Below, piece by piece: positions 1-6,539 of a DNA stretch of 10,935 nt. The DNA comes from Mobilitalea sp. GTDB taxonomy: Bacteria; Bacillota_A; Clostridia; Lachnospirales; Lachnospiraceae. Every line of letters starts with the position of its first letter. Within the stretch, counting starts at the first letter, position 1. Made by a program: the position numbers and the translations under genes. The notes beneath the pieces were generated by a model. The model searched no databases. It was not told the origin of the DNA and was given only the letters and a program-made list of their open reading frames with translations. Location of the stretch: positions 1-10,935 of the forward strand of contig JARKQP010000356.1 in NCBI GenBank assembly GCA_029974875.1, read 5' to 3'.

Positions 1-604
1 CATCTTCCTCAAGGTTACGGTCAAAATATTTCATCCAACGGTGTAGGGGGTTCTTCCGGTCATATTGTTCGCTTCTATAGAATTTCTTAAGCTCCAGGAA
101 ATGGATTTCCTGGTCATCGGTCAGCACATCCTCAGGATGCTGGTCCACCCGGAAATGGCTGCTGATATGGAACTCCGGATAATCAAGGTAATTAAAGTTC
201 AGTATATTAATCGAAATTACCTTTCCCAGCTCCTTATAGTCATCCCCAAGCCCGATTCCTGAGATGAACAGCCTCCCGTTATAGTATTGGCTGCGTTTCA
301 CGATGTTGTTTTCATCCAGCAGCTGGACCTCGATGTTAACCTGTGTGCCATTTGGAAGCTTTGCCCTGATATCCAGCCTGGAGAATTTTCCTTCCGGGGT
401 TTCCTGGGGCAACTCCAGGTTTTCAATGATTTCTACGTCCGTAAGCTCTTCCTCCAGCACCGCATTCAGGAACGAGACCAGGCATATCTTACATTCTTCC
501 GTTCCCATGTACTGCCGGAATAAATAATCGTTAAGGGGATTAAGACGCCCTCCCCTGTTCTTGGCAATGTAACTGCCGCTTGTTTCTTTCACTAATAATT
601 GCAT
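1..604 (-). CDS. Rpn-family PD-(D/E)XK nuclease / putative transposase, C-terminus cut by window edge
   Basis: A reading frame with no stop runs from ATG at 604-602 to the window edge, giving 201 complete codons. It starts MQLLVKETSGSY, followed by LNPLNDYLFRQYMGTEE, the usual N-terminus of Rpn/PDDEXK_2 proteins. The nuclease core is visible: D78 in RLDIRAKLPNG, then E92-V-Q94 in NIEVQL, then a KRSQYYNGRLF helix (about 103-113), matching the D...ExQ pattern of the family. Family members are DNA endonucleases linked to recombination or annotated as transposases, and are often multicopy in Clostridia. The start is well supported by GGAGG five bases upstream of ATG. It is transcribed away from the sugar-uptake genes and looks unrelated to them. 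The C-terminal part, often variable in the family, lies outside the window, so intactness cannot be judged. Family assignment is from recognised motifs. Confidence 0.85.
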   Translation of the reverse strand, partial: MQLLVKETSGSYIAKNRGGRLNPLNDYLFRQYMGTEECKICLVSFLNAVLEEELTDVEIIENLELPQETPEGKFSRLDIRAKLPNGTQVNIEVQLLDENNIVKRSQYYNGRLFISGIGLGDDYKELGKVISINILNFNYLDYPEFHISSHFRVDQHPEDVLTDDQEIHFLELKKFYRSEQYDRKNPLHRWMKYFDRNLEED

Positions 605-611
605 GGTTTCC

Positions 612-691
612 TCCTATGTGCCATGTGTCATTCTACATGTGCTTTTCATGTGCTTTTTCCATGTTCCGCTTTCCATGTTCCATGTGCCACA
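612..691. repeat. Degenerate 7-bp tandem repeat array in the leader of the nuclease gene
   Basis: On the plus strand the stretch reads as heptads with consensus close to TTCCATG. Clear units are TCCTATG (612-618), TGCCATG (619-625), TTCCATG (657-663), TTCCGCT (664-670), TTCCATG (671-677), TTCCATG (678-684) and TGCCACA (685-691). The middle is more degenerate and slips by a base. CATG occurs at 622, 636, 647, 660, 674 and 681. The first unit overlaps the ribosome binding site of the minus-strand nuclease gene, so the array lies between that gene's predicted promoter and its start codon. Confidence 0.75.
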
Positions 692-749
692 TCAGCAAAC
701 AAGGGATACCACGACTTTTACGCCATCCAGAGCCTGTTTTTCTACTAAA

Positions 750-778
750 ATTATAGCAGATACTAATAGCGGGCGCAA
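750..778 (-). promoter_or_regulatory. Predicted extended -10 promoter of the Rpn-family gene
   Basis: On the minus strand there is a perfect TATAAT (755 to 750) preceded by TGC (758 to 756), an extended -10. A weak -35, TTGCGC (778 to 773), lies 17 bp upstream. Transcription would begin near 743, giving a leader of roughly 140 bases that contains the heptad array. Prediction from motifs only. Confidence 0.55.
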
Positions 779-1144
779 TATCCTTCAAAAGGCTCTTGGT
801 TGACCTTTCAATTGCTGATGGGTTCTTTACTTAATAATGAAATGCTTGTGGTAATAAATAGGCAGAAATGCCTGAGGCTTTAAAGCGCAGCCTTGGAATT
901 GAAGTAGATCAGATAATATCAGTATAACAGGATACCTTCCTAAAATCCAGCAAATTCCATTCGTCAAAGTTACAAAATATACTGCCTTTTATGTCAAAAA
1001 TGCATAATATAAAAAATAATACGACGATGTAAGGAACAAAGCTGTTATTGATACCAAAAGAGCGGTTTATTTTTTGCACCTGTCTTAAGATGTATTGTAT
1101 TGAAGGAAGAAGACCCTATGAGGTTAATGCGATGGAGGTGGGCC
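779..1144. other. Non-coding intergenic stretch with two small hairpins and a weak promoter-like motif
   Basis: I see no convincing gene here on either strand. Two adjacent potential hairpins lie at 860-873 (AGGCA-GAAA-TGCCT, a GNRA-type tetraloop) and 875-893 (AGGCT...AGCCT). Neither has a T-tract, so neither is an obvious terminator. A promoter-like pair occurs on the plus strand: TTGAAG 899-904, 18-bp spacer, TATAAC 923-928. No coding region follows it closely. The AT-rich sequence makes chance matches likely. Confidence 0.4.
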
Positions 1145-1214
1145 AAGTAGTCGCTTTTGTTATTGGATTTAATCGTTTTTCGTATTGCCATAAAAAAAAC
1201 CTATATTCTATGAT
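1145..1214 (+). promoter_or_regulatory. Promoter with tandem 22-bp-spaced operator, copy 1 (kinase-regulator operon)
   Basis: Positions 1145-1190 match 3843-3888 at 37 of 46 bases without gaps. Two direct half-sites are present, TCGCTTTTG at 1151-1159 and TCGTTTTTC at 1173-1181, 22 bp apart. Over 17 bases (1149-1165 against 1171-1187) the two repeats agree at 13. The proximal repeat continues into a -35 box TTGCCA (1185-1190), followed by an 18-bp spacer and TATGAT (1209-1214). Paired direct half-sites about two helical turns apart with the proximal one at the -35 are typical of AraC-family activators. I infer that it binds the AraC-type regulator encoded at 3063-3848 and drives the kinase gene through a leader of about 170 bases. 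A further candidate -35/-10 (TTGACC 1243-1248, TAAGAT 1267-1272) lies inside that leader. Confidence 0.6.
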
Positions 1215-1236
1215 AGGAGGTAGATACAGCCTCCTA
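1214..1236 (+). other. Hairpin in the predicted leader of the kinase gene
   Basis: TAGGAGG (1214-1220) and CCTCCTA (1230-1236) form a perfect 7-bp stem with a 9-base loop. It begins at the end of the predicted -10, so it would lie at or near the 5' end of the transcript. No T-tract follows, so it is not an intrinsic terminator. It may stabilise the 5' end or be a dyad for a DNA-binding protein. Function unknown. Confidence 0.45.
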
Positions 1237-1392
1237 ACAGATTTGACCGCAATATCAATAAGATGGTAAGATATCTACATAATTATTTCTATTACTATTT
1301 AAGAAGAGATCCAATAATCAAGAATAAATCCAATCATAATTGTGAAGCATAGACCCTGTAAAATGCAGGAGTACATAATAGTGGGGTAGAGG

Positions 1393-3060
1393 ATGGGAAA
1401 ATATAATAAATCTTTAAATATCAAGCTAATGCTATCGCTGGTGATAGCCATTATGGTGCTGCTGTCCTATATGGAATTGGCAAGCTTTTATTCAATCAGC
1501 ATATATAAAAAGCGGACATTTGAAAATTACCAAAATTCCCTAGAGATGTATACATCCTTTTGGGAAAACAGATTGAACATGATCAACCAGGAGTTAATTA
1601 CAATTTCAGAAAAGAGCCATGAGCCCTACTACTGGAATATGTGCTATTCCAATGATGACGTTGAATTTGAAACAAGCAAAATCATGATGCAGAAGAGCAT
1701 GATTGAAATATCCAGATTACATGAGTACAAAATTATGGTGTTCGCCTATATACCGGACAGGAATTGCTATACCCGCTCCAATGATTTGGTAAACAAGGTA
1801 AAAGATTTAAAGGCGTTGGATGAGGGAATCCGGGGTTATATTATGTCAGAAGCCAGAAAGCCAAGCTTAAGCTGGAAATATACCTATATTGGTGAAAGGC
1901 ACTATTTCATCCAGTATTTTGCAGTAAACAATGGATATATTGGAACCATAGTTCCATGTGATGTGATTTTGAAATCCTTAACCCAGGATACCAAGCAGTT
2001 AGATTATATTGCCTTTGTAAATGGGGAGGCGGTTGTCAGCCAAATAGGAGATCCGGCGGAACAAGGCAGATCCTTCTCTTCCTTTCAAATTGCTACAGAA
2101 TACATGCCCTATTCCATACAGGTACATGTGAGCGACAGCAGAATATACAGTGATTATAAGATACTGCTGTTAATCGCAGTTAGTGTGGCTGTGATGTCCA
2201 TCATCGTTATCATAATCAATCTGCAGATCGAGAGAAAAATGGTATTAACACCGTTAAAGAAATTAAAGGAGGCCATGGAGCAATTTAGCCATGGTAAGCT
2301 TGATGTACGGCTTAAGGAGGATACCAATAGTGAGGAAATAAGCTCAGTCAATAAGGCATTTAATTCAATGGCGGAGCAGATCATGGGCTTGAAGATCGAG
2401 ATCTATGAATTAGAATTAAGGCGTCAGAAAATCCAGGGCAGTTTTTTAAGGGTGCAGATACAGCCACATTTTTACTGCAACATACTAAATTTGATCTATG
2501 GGCTGGCGGGGATGAAGGACTTTGGAACAGTCCAAAAGCTCTCTAAGGTGACCTCAAATTATTTCAGGTATTTGTTAAGCACAAAAGATGCGCTGGTACC
2601 ATTAAGCCGGGAAGAAAAATGCGTAATAGATTATGGTGAAATCCAACAGATGAGATATCCGGGGATTATTGAATTGGAATTGGAGTCCCTGGTGGAAGAA
2701 AAGGAAATTTTAGTACCGCCATTAATCATCCAGACCTTCGTAGAAAACAGCATCAACCATAATATAACCTTCGTACCGGTACTTCATGTAAAGGTAAGGA
2801 TTTGGCGCGGCGGCGGGGATTATCTGATGATTGAGGTGGAGGATAATGGGCTGGGCTTTCCTGGTGAAGTGCTTGACCAGATCAATTCAAACAGGAAGAT
2901 TGTCAGGGGCGGTAACCATATAGGGATTACAAACGTGAAGGAAAGGTTAAAGCTGATTTATGGGGAGGATGCGTCATTTTCCATTGAAAGCAAAAAAGGC
3001 TGGACAAAGATAAGGATACAAATACCATATAAAATAAGCTTATTAGATGGGAGGGAATAG
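1393..3060 (+). CDS. Sensor histidine kinase, YesM/LytS-like (His_kinase family), membrane-bound
   Basis: A 555-residue membrane kinase. Two transmembrane segments (about 10-36 and 257-277) flank an extracellular sensor region of about 220 residues. No specific ligand motif is recognised there; YesM-type kinases usually carry a Cache-like fold. A HAMP linker follows (about 278-330). The phosphorylated histidine is H359 in VQIQPHFYCN, a variant of the usual NPHFLYN box in which Cys replaces Tyr. The ATPase domain shows an N box (FVENSINH, N452), a G1 box (DNGLG, 484-488) and HIGITNVKERL (509-519). It should autophosphorylate on an external cue and pass phosphate to the regulator whose ATG lies 2 bp after its stop. 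The neighbouring binding protein and permeases suggest a sugar-related signal, possibly through the binding protein; this is inference. A GGGG run 7 bases upstream of ATG is a weak ribosome site. Confidence 0.93.
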   Translation: MGKYNKSLNIKLMLSLVIAIMVLLSYMELASFYSISIYKKRTFENYQNSLEMYTSFWENRLNMINQELITISEKSHEPYYWNMCYSNDDVEFETSKIMMQKSMIEISRLHEYKIMVFAYIPDRNCYTRSNDLVNKVKDLKALDEGIRGYIMSEARKPSLSWKYTYIGERHYFIQYFAVNNGYIGTIVPCDVILKSLTQDTKQLDYIAFVNGEAVVSQIGDPAEQGRSFSSFQIATEYMPYSIQVHVSDSRIYSDYKILLLIAVSVAVMSIIVIIINLQIERKMVLTPLKKLKEAMEQFSHGKLDVRLKEDTNSEEISSVNKAFNSMAEQIMGLKIEIYELELRRQKIQGSFLRVQIQPHFYCNILNLIYGLAGMKDFGTVQKLSKVTSNYFRYLLSTKDALVPLSREEKCVIDYGEIQQMRYPGIIELELESLVEEKEILVPPLIIQTFVENSINHNITFVPVLHVKVRIWRGGGDYLMIEVEDNGLGFPGEVLDQINSNRKIVRGGNHIGITNVKERLKLIYGEDASFSIESKKGWTKIRIQIPYKISLLDGRE

Positions 3061-3062
3061 GC

Positions 3063-3848
3063 ATGAATATTCTTATTGTTGACGATGAGGTGGCAACGGT
3101 ACAAATAATAAAAAAAGCCATAGATTGGAGCAGCATTGGCATTGACTTTGTCCATACAGCCTACAATGCGGTGCAGGCGAGGGAGGTTCTGGCCCAAAAT
3201 AAGGTTGACATTATTATTTGTGATATAGAGATGCCACAGGAGAACGGCCTACAGCTGATCCAGTGGGTCCAAGGCCTTTACCCCCAGATTATCAATATTA
3301 TACTGACCGGCTTTGCTGATTTTAATTATGCGAGAAGCGCCATCTCCCTGGGGGTATATCAGTTTATGCTAAAGCCCGTCTCCTTTGAAGAGCTTGGGAA
3401 CACAATCAAGGAAGCCATAAAAATAATTGAGCAGGAGCGCCAGTTAGAAAAGCTCCGCCAGGTCGGCTCCTATTTTTCCAATAAAAGCTGGGCAGAGGAA
3501 TTAATGGCTGGTGAAAAGGTAGCCCTTAAGCCGGAGGTGGCCCTAGTGAAGAATTATATGGAGCAGCATTACCGGGAAAATATTACGAGGGAGGATATTG
3601 AAGCCCTGGTGCATTTGAACCGGGATTATCTTAACCGGGAGTTCAAGGAGGAGCTGGGCTTCTCACTGATGGAGTATATCCAATTCTATAGGATACAGAT
3701 CGTGAAGCAGAAATTATTAGAAACAGAGGATTCGATAGCGAAAATATGTACCCAGGTCGGCTATGATTCGCCGCCCTATTTATCCAAAATCTTTAAGAAG
3801 TGGACAGGCATGACCCCCATAGAATATAGGGAAAGAAAAGGGAAGTAG
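3063..3848 (+). CDS. Response regulator with AraC-type DNA-binding domain (YesN-like)
   Basis: A 261-residue regulator. The receiver (1-122) has the acidic pair D7-D8, the phosphoacceptor D54 in IICDIEMP, T82 and K104 (LKP). A linker of about 35 residues follows, then an AraC double helix-turn-helix (about 158-257) ending in the family signature KIFKKWTGMTPIEYRE. It is short for the YesN group, which often has an extra domain between receiver and HTH. Translation starts at ATG 3063 behind GGGAGGG (3049-3055), 2 bp after the kinase stop, so the pair is co-transcribed and probably translationally coupled. It most likely activates the downstream transporter genes, and possibly its own operon, through the two matching operator elements at 1145-1190 and 3843-3888. 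The second operator begins inside the last codons of this gene. Confidence 0.94.
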   Translation: MNILIVDDEVATVQIIKKAIDWSSIGIDFVHTAYNAVQAREVLAQNKVDIIICDIEMPQENGLQLIQWVQGLYPQIINIILTGFADFNYARSAISLGVYQFMLKPVSFEELGNTIKEAIKIIEQERQLEKLRQVGSYFSNKSWAEELMAGEKVALKPEVALVKNYMEQHYRENITREDIEALVHLNRDYLNREFKEELGFSLMEYIQFYRIQIVKQKLLETEDSIAKICTQVGYDSPPYLSKIFKKWTGMTPIEYRERKGK

Positions 3849-3912
3849 TCGTTTTTGTTATCAGTTTTGATCGCTTTTCCTATTGCTGGAGCGATGGTTT
3901 TTTTCTTATAAT
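3843..3912 (+). promoter_or_regulatory. Promoter with tandem 22-bp-spaced operator, copy 2 (binding-protein operon)
   Basis: This is the second copy of the element ahead of the kinase. Half-sites TCGTTTTTG (3849-3857) and TCGCTTTTC (3871-3879) are 22 bp apart. The proximal repeat runs into -35 TTGCTG (3883-3888), followed by an 18-bp spacer and a perfect TATAAT (3907-3912). The -35 is poor, as expected for a promoter that depends on an activator. The distal half-site abuts the regulator's TAG stop (3846-3848). It would drive the binding protein at 3968, with a leader of about 50 bases. Confidence 0.65.
3870..3904 (+). terminator. Intrinsic terminator of the kinase-regulator operon, overlapping the next promoter
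   Basis: ATCGCT (3870-3875) pairs with AGCGAT (3890-3895), and CC/GG (3879-3880, 3888-3889) may extend the stem across a small bulge. A run of seven T follows (3898-3904). The left arm is the proximal operator half-site, and the -35 box lies within the loop and inner stem. The stem is modest, so read-through into the binding-protein gene is possible. Confidence 0.6.
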
Positions 3913-3967
3913 TCTTATATCAAGGGTGCCCGATGAAATAAAAAATGAAGGATTGAGGAGAAGCAAT

Positions 3968-5497
3968 ATGAAAAAGAAATGGAAAAGCCTGATTGCAATA
4001 TTAATAATAGCTGCAATAACCTTAACGGGGTGTGGGGCAGGGGGATCAAAGGAAGAAAAGAAGAATGATGCGCAAGGCACGGCATCTACTGAGGAAAAGA
4101 CGCCTTTAAGGGATGGAAAAATGACGGAGCTGAGAGTGGTATTTCCGGGAAATGCCTCTTCACCGGCAAGCCTGGAGGCTGTCCAGGAAGGGATTAATAA
4201 AATCCTGGCCGGGTACATGGATGCAACGGTGAAATTGGATATTCAGGAATGGGGTGTATTTATTGACCAGCAAAGCCTGATGCTCTCTTCGGGTGAAGAT
4301 GTTGCCTTGATGTTTACATTTTCAGGAACTAAAAATTATGCGGCAAACGGACAGGCGAAGGATATTACTGATTTATGTAATACATATGCAGCAGACGGCC
4401 TAAAATTAACGTCCCAGTATATTGACGCATGTAAAGTAAACAATAAAATCTACGGTTTTCCGACCTTCCATGAATATTCAAGCAGAAAAGGCCTTGTCTG
4501 CCGCACGGATATTTTAGAGGAGCTGGGGATCGATCCGGCACAGGTTAAGACTTGGGATGATGTTGAAGCTGTTTTTAAGCAAGTAATGCAAAAGCATCCT
4601 GAAATGAATGTTTTGTGCCCGGCAGATGCTAGCGCTGGCGTATTTGGAAACATGATAAGCAGTAAATATGATGAGCTTACAGGGGGAGTAGTGACCTTAA
4701 TCGATTCTGACGGAAAAACTGTCGTAAATCTGTATGATACTGATATGTACAGGGATTTTGCTAAAATGGCCTATGAATGGAATGCAAAGGGATACGCTAT
4801 GCCTGATGCAACAACGGCTACGGAAACCAGGCAGGAGCTCCTGGCAGCGGGAAATACCTTTGGCTATATCGGTTTGATACATCCCGGGACTGCAACCCAG
4901 GAATTAAAGAATTCGGGAGTAAAAGTAACGACCATCAGTATCGAGGAGCCTATTTTAATAACAAACACGGTGAATTTTGCCCAATATATGGTTCCAAGCT
5001 CTTGCAGCACGCCTGAAAAGGCAGTCAAGCTGCTGGATCTGATGATAACGAATAAGGACATCAACAATTTAATGATGTATGGGATTGAAGGAACAGATTA
5101 CGTGGTGAAGGATGAAGCGAAAAATATCATCGGATATCCGGATGGAGTGGACAGCTCCTCCTCCGGCTGGAGTAATGAAACCTGGCTGGTCGGCAATGGC
5201 TCCTTGGGATACATCTGGGAATCGGATCCTCCGACAATCTGGGAGCAGTATAAGGAGCTGAATGAAAGCGCAGCACCTTCCCCATTATTCGGATTCAGCT
5301 ATGATACGGAGAAGGTGAAAACGGAAATTACAGCGGTAACCAATGTGATAAGTAAATACAGGCTGGTGATTCAAGCCGGCTATGCTGACCCGGATAAAAC
5401 GGTTGCATCCATGGTAAGCGAGCTTCAGGCAGCAGGAATCCAGAAAATCGTTGATGATGCACAAGCACAGGTGGATCAGTGGTATAGCTCCAAATAA
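3968..5497 (+). CDS. Extracellular sugar-binding lipoprotein of an ABC transporter, with C-terminal DUF3502-like region
   Basis: A 509-residue family 1 solute-binding protein. I chose ATG 3968: GAGGAG lies 7 bases upstream, and the product then begins with a classical lipoprotein signal (KKKWK, hydrophobic stretch 8-19, lipobox L19-T-G-C22). An in-frame GTG at 3926 would add 14 charged residues ahead of the signal and is unlikely. After lipid attachment at C22 comes a low-complexity linker, then the binding fold from about residue 50. The last 70 residues (GFSYDTEKVKTEI... ending QAQVDQWY) match my recollection of the DUF3502 region of LipO/YtcQ-type proteins. It should capture a sugar outside the membrane and deliver it to the permeases. 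The substrate cannot be read from sequence; the GH3 enzyme nearby suggests a beta-linked oligosaccharide. First gene after the operator at 3843-3912. Confidence 0.92.
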   Translation: MKKKWKSLIAILIIAAITLTGCGAGGSKEEKKNDAQGTASTEEKTPLRDGKMTELRVVFPGNASSPASLEAVQEGINKILAGYMDATVKLDIQEWGVFIDQQSLMLSSGEDVALMFTFSGTKNYAANGQAKDITDLCNTYAADGLKLTSQYIDACKVNNKIYGFPTFHEYSSRKGLVCRTDILEELGIDPAQVKTWDDVEAVFKQVMQKHPEMNVLCPADASAGVFGNMISSKYDELTGGVVTLIDSDGKTVVNLYDTDMYRDFAKMAYEWNAKGYAMPDATTATETRQELLAAGNTFGYIGLIHPGTATQELKNSGVKVTTISIEEPILITNTVNFAQYMVPSSCSTPEKAVKLLDLMITNKDINNLMMYGIEGTDYVVKDEAKNIIGYPDGVDSSSSGWSNETWLVGNGSLGYIWESDPPTIWEQYKELNESAAPSPLFGFSYDTEKVKTEITAVTNVISKYRLVIQAGYADPDKTVASMVSELQAAGIQKIVDDAQAQVDQWYSSK

Positions 5498-5511
5498 TAA
5501 AACAGATATAT

Positions 5512-5547
5512 CATGGCCTCTCATATCAAACGAGAGGTCATGTTTTT
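5512..5547 (+). terminator. Strong hairpin with T-tract between binding protein and permeases (attenuating terminator)
   Basis: Bases 5512-5522 (CATGGCCTCTC) pair with 5532-5542 (GAGAGGTCATG), an 11-bp stem with a single G-U, a 9-base loop and TTTTT at 5543-5547. It sits 15 bp after the binding-protein stop and 60 bp before the first permease. Partial termination here would yield more binding protein than permease, as is common in such operons. I see no good promoter between it and the permease. Confidence 0.85.
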
Positions 5548-5607
5548 CAGACCTATTTAATTTTGGATAGGCCATCAAAAATTGAAAGGTGCGGGGAGAT
5601 TAAGGAA

Positions 5608-6525
5608 ATGAAGAAGAGTTTTAGCTATAAGCTTAAAAAATATATGCCCATTTATATCATGCTGCTTCCAGGCTTTCTATACCTGTTGGTCAATAACTAC
5701 TTGCCAATGGGCGGTATCCTGATTGCCTTTAAGCACATGGACTACAGCAAGGGTATTTTAGGGAGCGACTGGTCGGGGCTGGCTAATTTTGAATATTTAT
5801 TTAAGACACCGGATGCATTCAGAATCACGAGGAATACGCTTTTATACAATGCGGCCTTTATTATAACAACGATGGTGATGGCAATTATATTTGCCATATT
5901 GCTCAGTGAGATCTGGTCTAAACGGGCCGTGAAATTCTACCAGACCGTATTATTGCTGCCCTATATGCTGTCCATGATCATCGTAAGCTACCTGGCGTAT
6001 TCCTTTTTAGCAGGAGATACGGGGTTACTGAATGGGGTTTTGGGGAGCTTCGGAAGGGAGAAGGTCTCCTGGTATTCGAGGCCTGAGTATTGGCCCTTTA
6101 TCCTTGTCATCATTAATTGCTGGAAGACAGTAGGGTATAGTACCGTAATCTACTTGGCATCGATTCTGGGCATTGACGGTGAGTTATATGAAGCAGCCTC
6201 GGTGGATGGTATTACAAAGCTGCAAAGGATCAGATATATTATGCTGCCAATGATTAAACCGACAATTATAACGATTTTGCTGTTACATGTGGGCCGTATT
6301 TTTTATTCCGACTTCGGACTTTTCTACCAGGTACCCATGAGCTCAGGGGCTTTGATGGATGCAACGAATACAATTGATACCTATGTGTACCGTGGATTAA
6401 TCAGCCTGGGAGATGTGGCGATGTCATCGGCAGCAGGGGTGTACCAGTCACTGGTTGGATTTTTGTTAGTGCTATGTGCCAATTGGATAACAAAAAGATA
6501 TAGCAGTGAAAATGCATTGTTTTAA
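5608..6525 (+). CDS. ABC sugar transporter permease 1, CUT1 type (LplB/MalF-like)
   Basis: A 305-residue inner-membrane permease. ATG 5608 is preferred: GGGGAG (5593-5598) precedes it, and the product begins MKKSFSYKLKKYMPIY leading straight into the first membrane helix. An in-frame TTG at 5563 would add 15 residues and has no ribosome site. Six hydrophobic segments are visible. The cytoplasmic EAA loop that docks the ATPase is clear: E195-A-A-S-V-D-G201, continuing to IMLPMIKP. The C-terminus ends ANWITKRYSSENALF, typical of this subfamily. It forms a heterodimeric channel with the next permease, 14 bp downstream. No ATPase gene is present in the window, as usual for CUT1 systems of this type, which borrow a shared MsmK-like ATPase. 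Confidence 0.93.
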   Translation: MKKSFSYKLKKYMPIYIMLLPGFLYLLVNNYLPMGGILIAFKHMDYSKGILGSDWSGLANFEYLFKTPDAFRITRNTLLYNAAFIITTMVMAIIFAILLSEIWSKRAVKFYQTVLLLPYMLSMIIVSYLAYSFLAGDTGLLNGVLGSFGREKVSWYSRPEYWPFILVIINCWKTVGYSTVIYLASILGIDGELYEAASVDGITKLQRIRYIMLPMIKPTIITILLLHVGRIFYSDFGLFYQVPMSSGALMDATNTIDTYVYRGLISLGDVAMSSAAGVYQSLVGFLLVLCANWITKRYSSENALF

Positions 6526-6539
6526 TGAAAGGGGAAATT

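Noticed and set aside
65..527. Three plus-strand frames within the first 530 bases
   Set aside because: They lie antisense to the Rpn-family frame, whose motifs and ribosome site are far better.
603..803. Plus-strand frame of 66 codons over the heptad repeats
   Set aside because: It lies over the repeat array and the divergent promoter, starts opposite the nuclease start codon, and its sequence is a by-product of CATGT repeats.
1145..1190. Repeat pair 1145/3843 as attachment sites or ends of a mobile element
   Set aside because: Copies differ at 9 of 46 bases, no integrase or transposase lies between them, and both sit in the same register ahead of a promoter, so a regulatory site explains them better.
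1048..1269. Open frame of 73 codons starting with a non-ATG codon upstream of the kinase
   Set aside because: It has no ribosome site, runs through the operator, the promoter and the leader hairpin, and has no recognisable product. At most its first part may be a relic.
605..1392. CRISPR array, tRNA or riboswitch in the long intergenic region
   Set aside because: Heptads are too short and lack spacers for CRISPR, and I found no cloverleaf or familiar riboswitch core by eye.
3926..3967. Upstream GTG start for the binding protein
   Set aside because: It would place 14 charged residues before a classical lipoprotein signal; ATG 3968 has the proper ribosome site.
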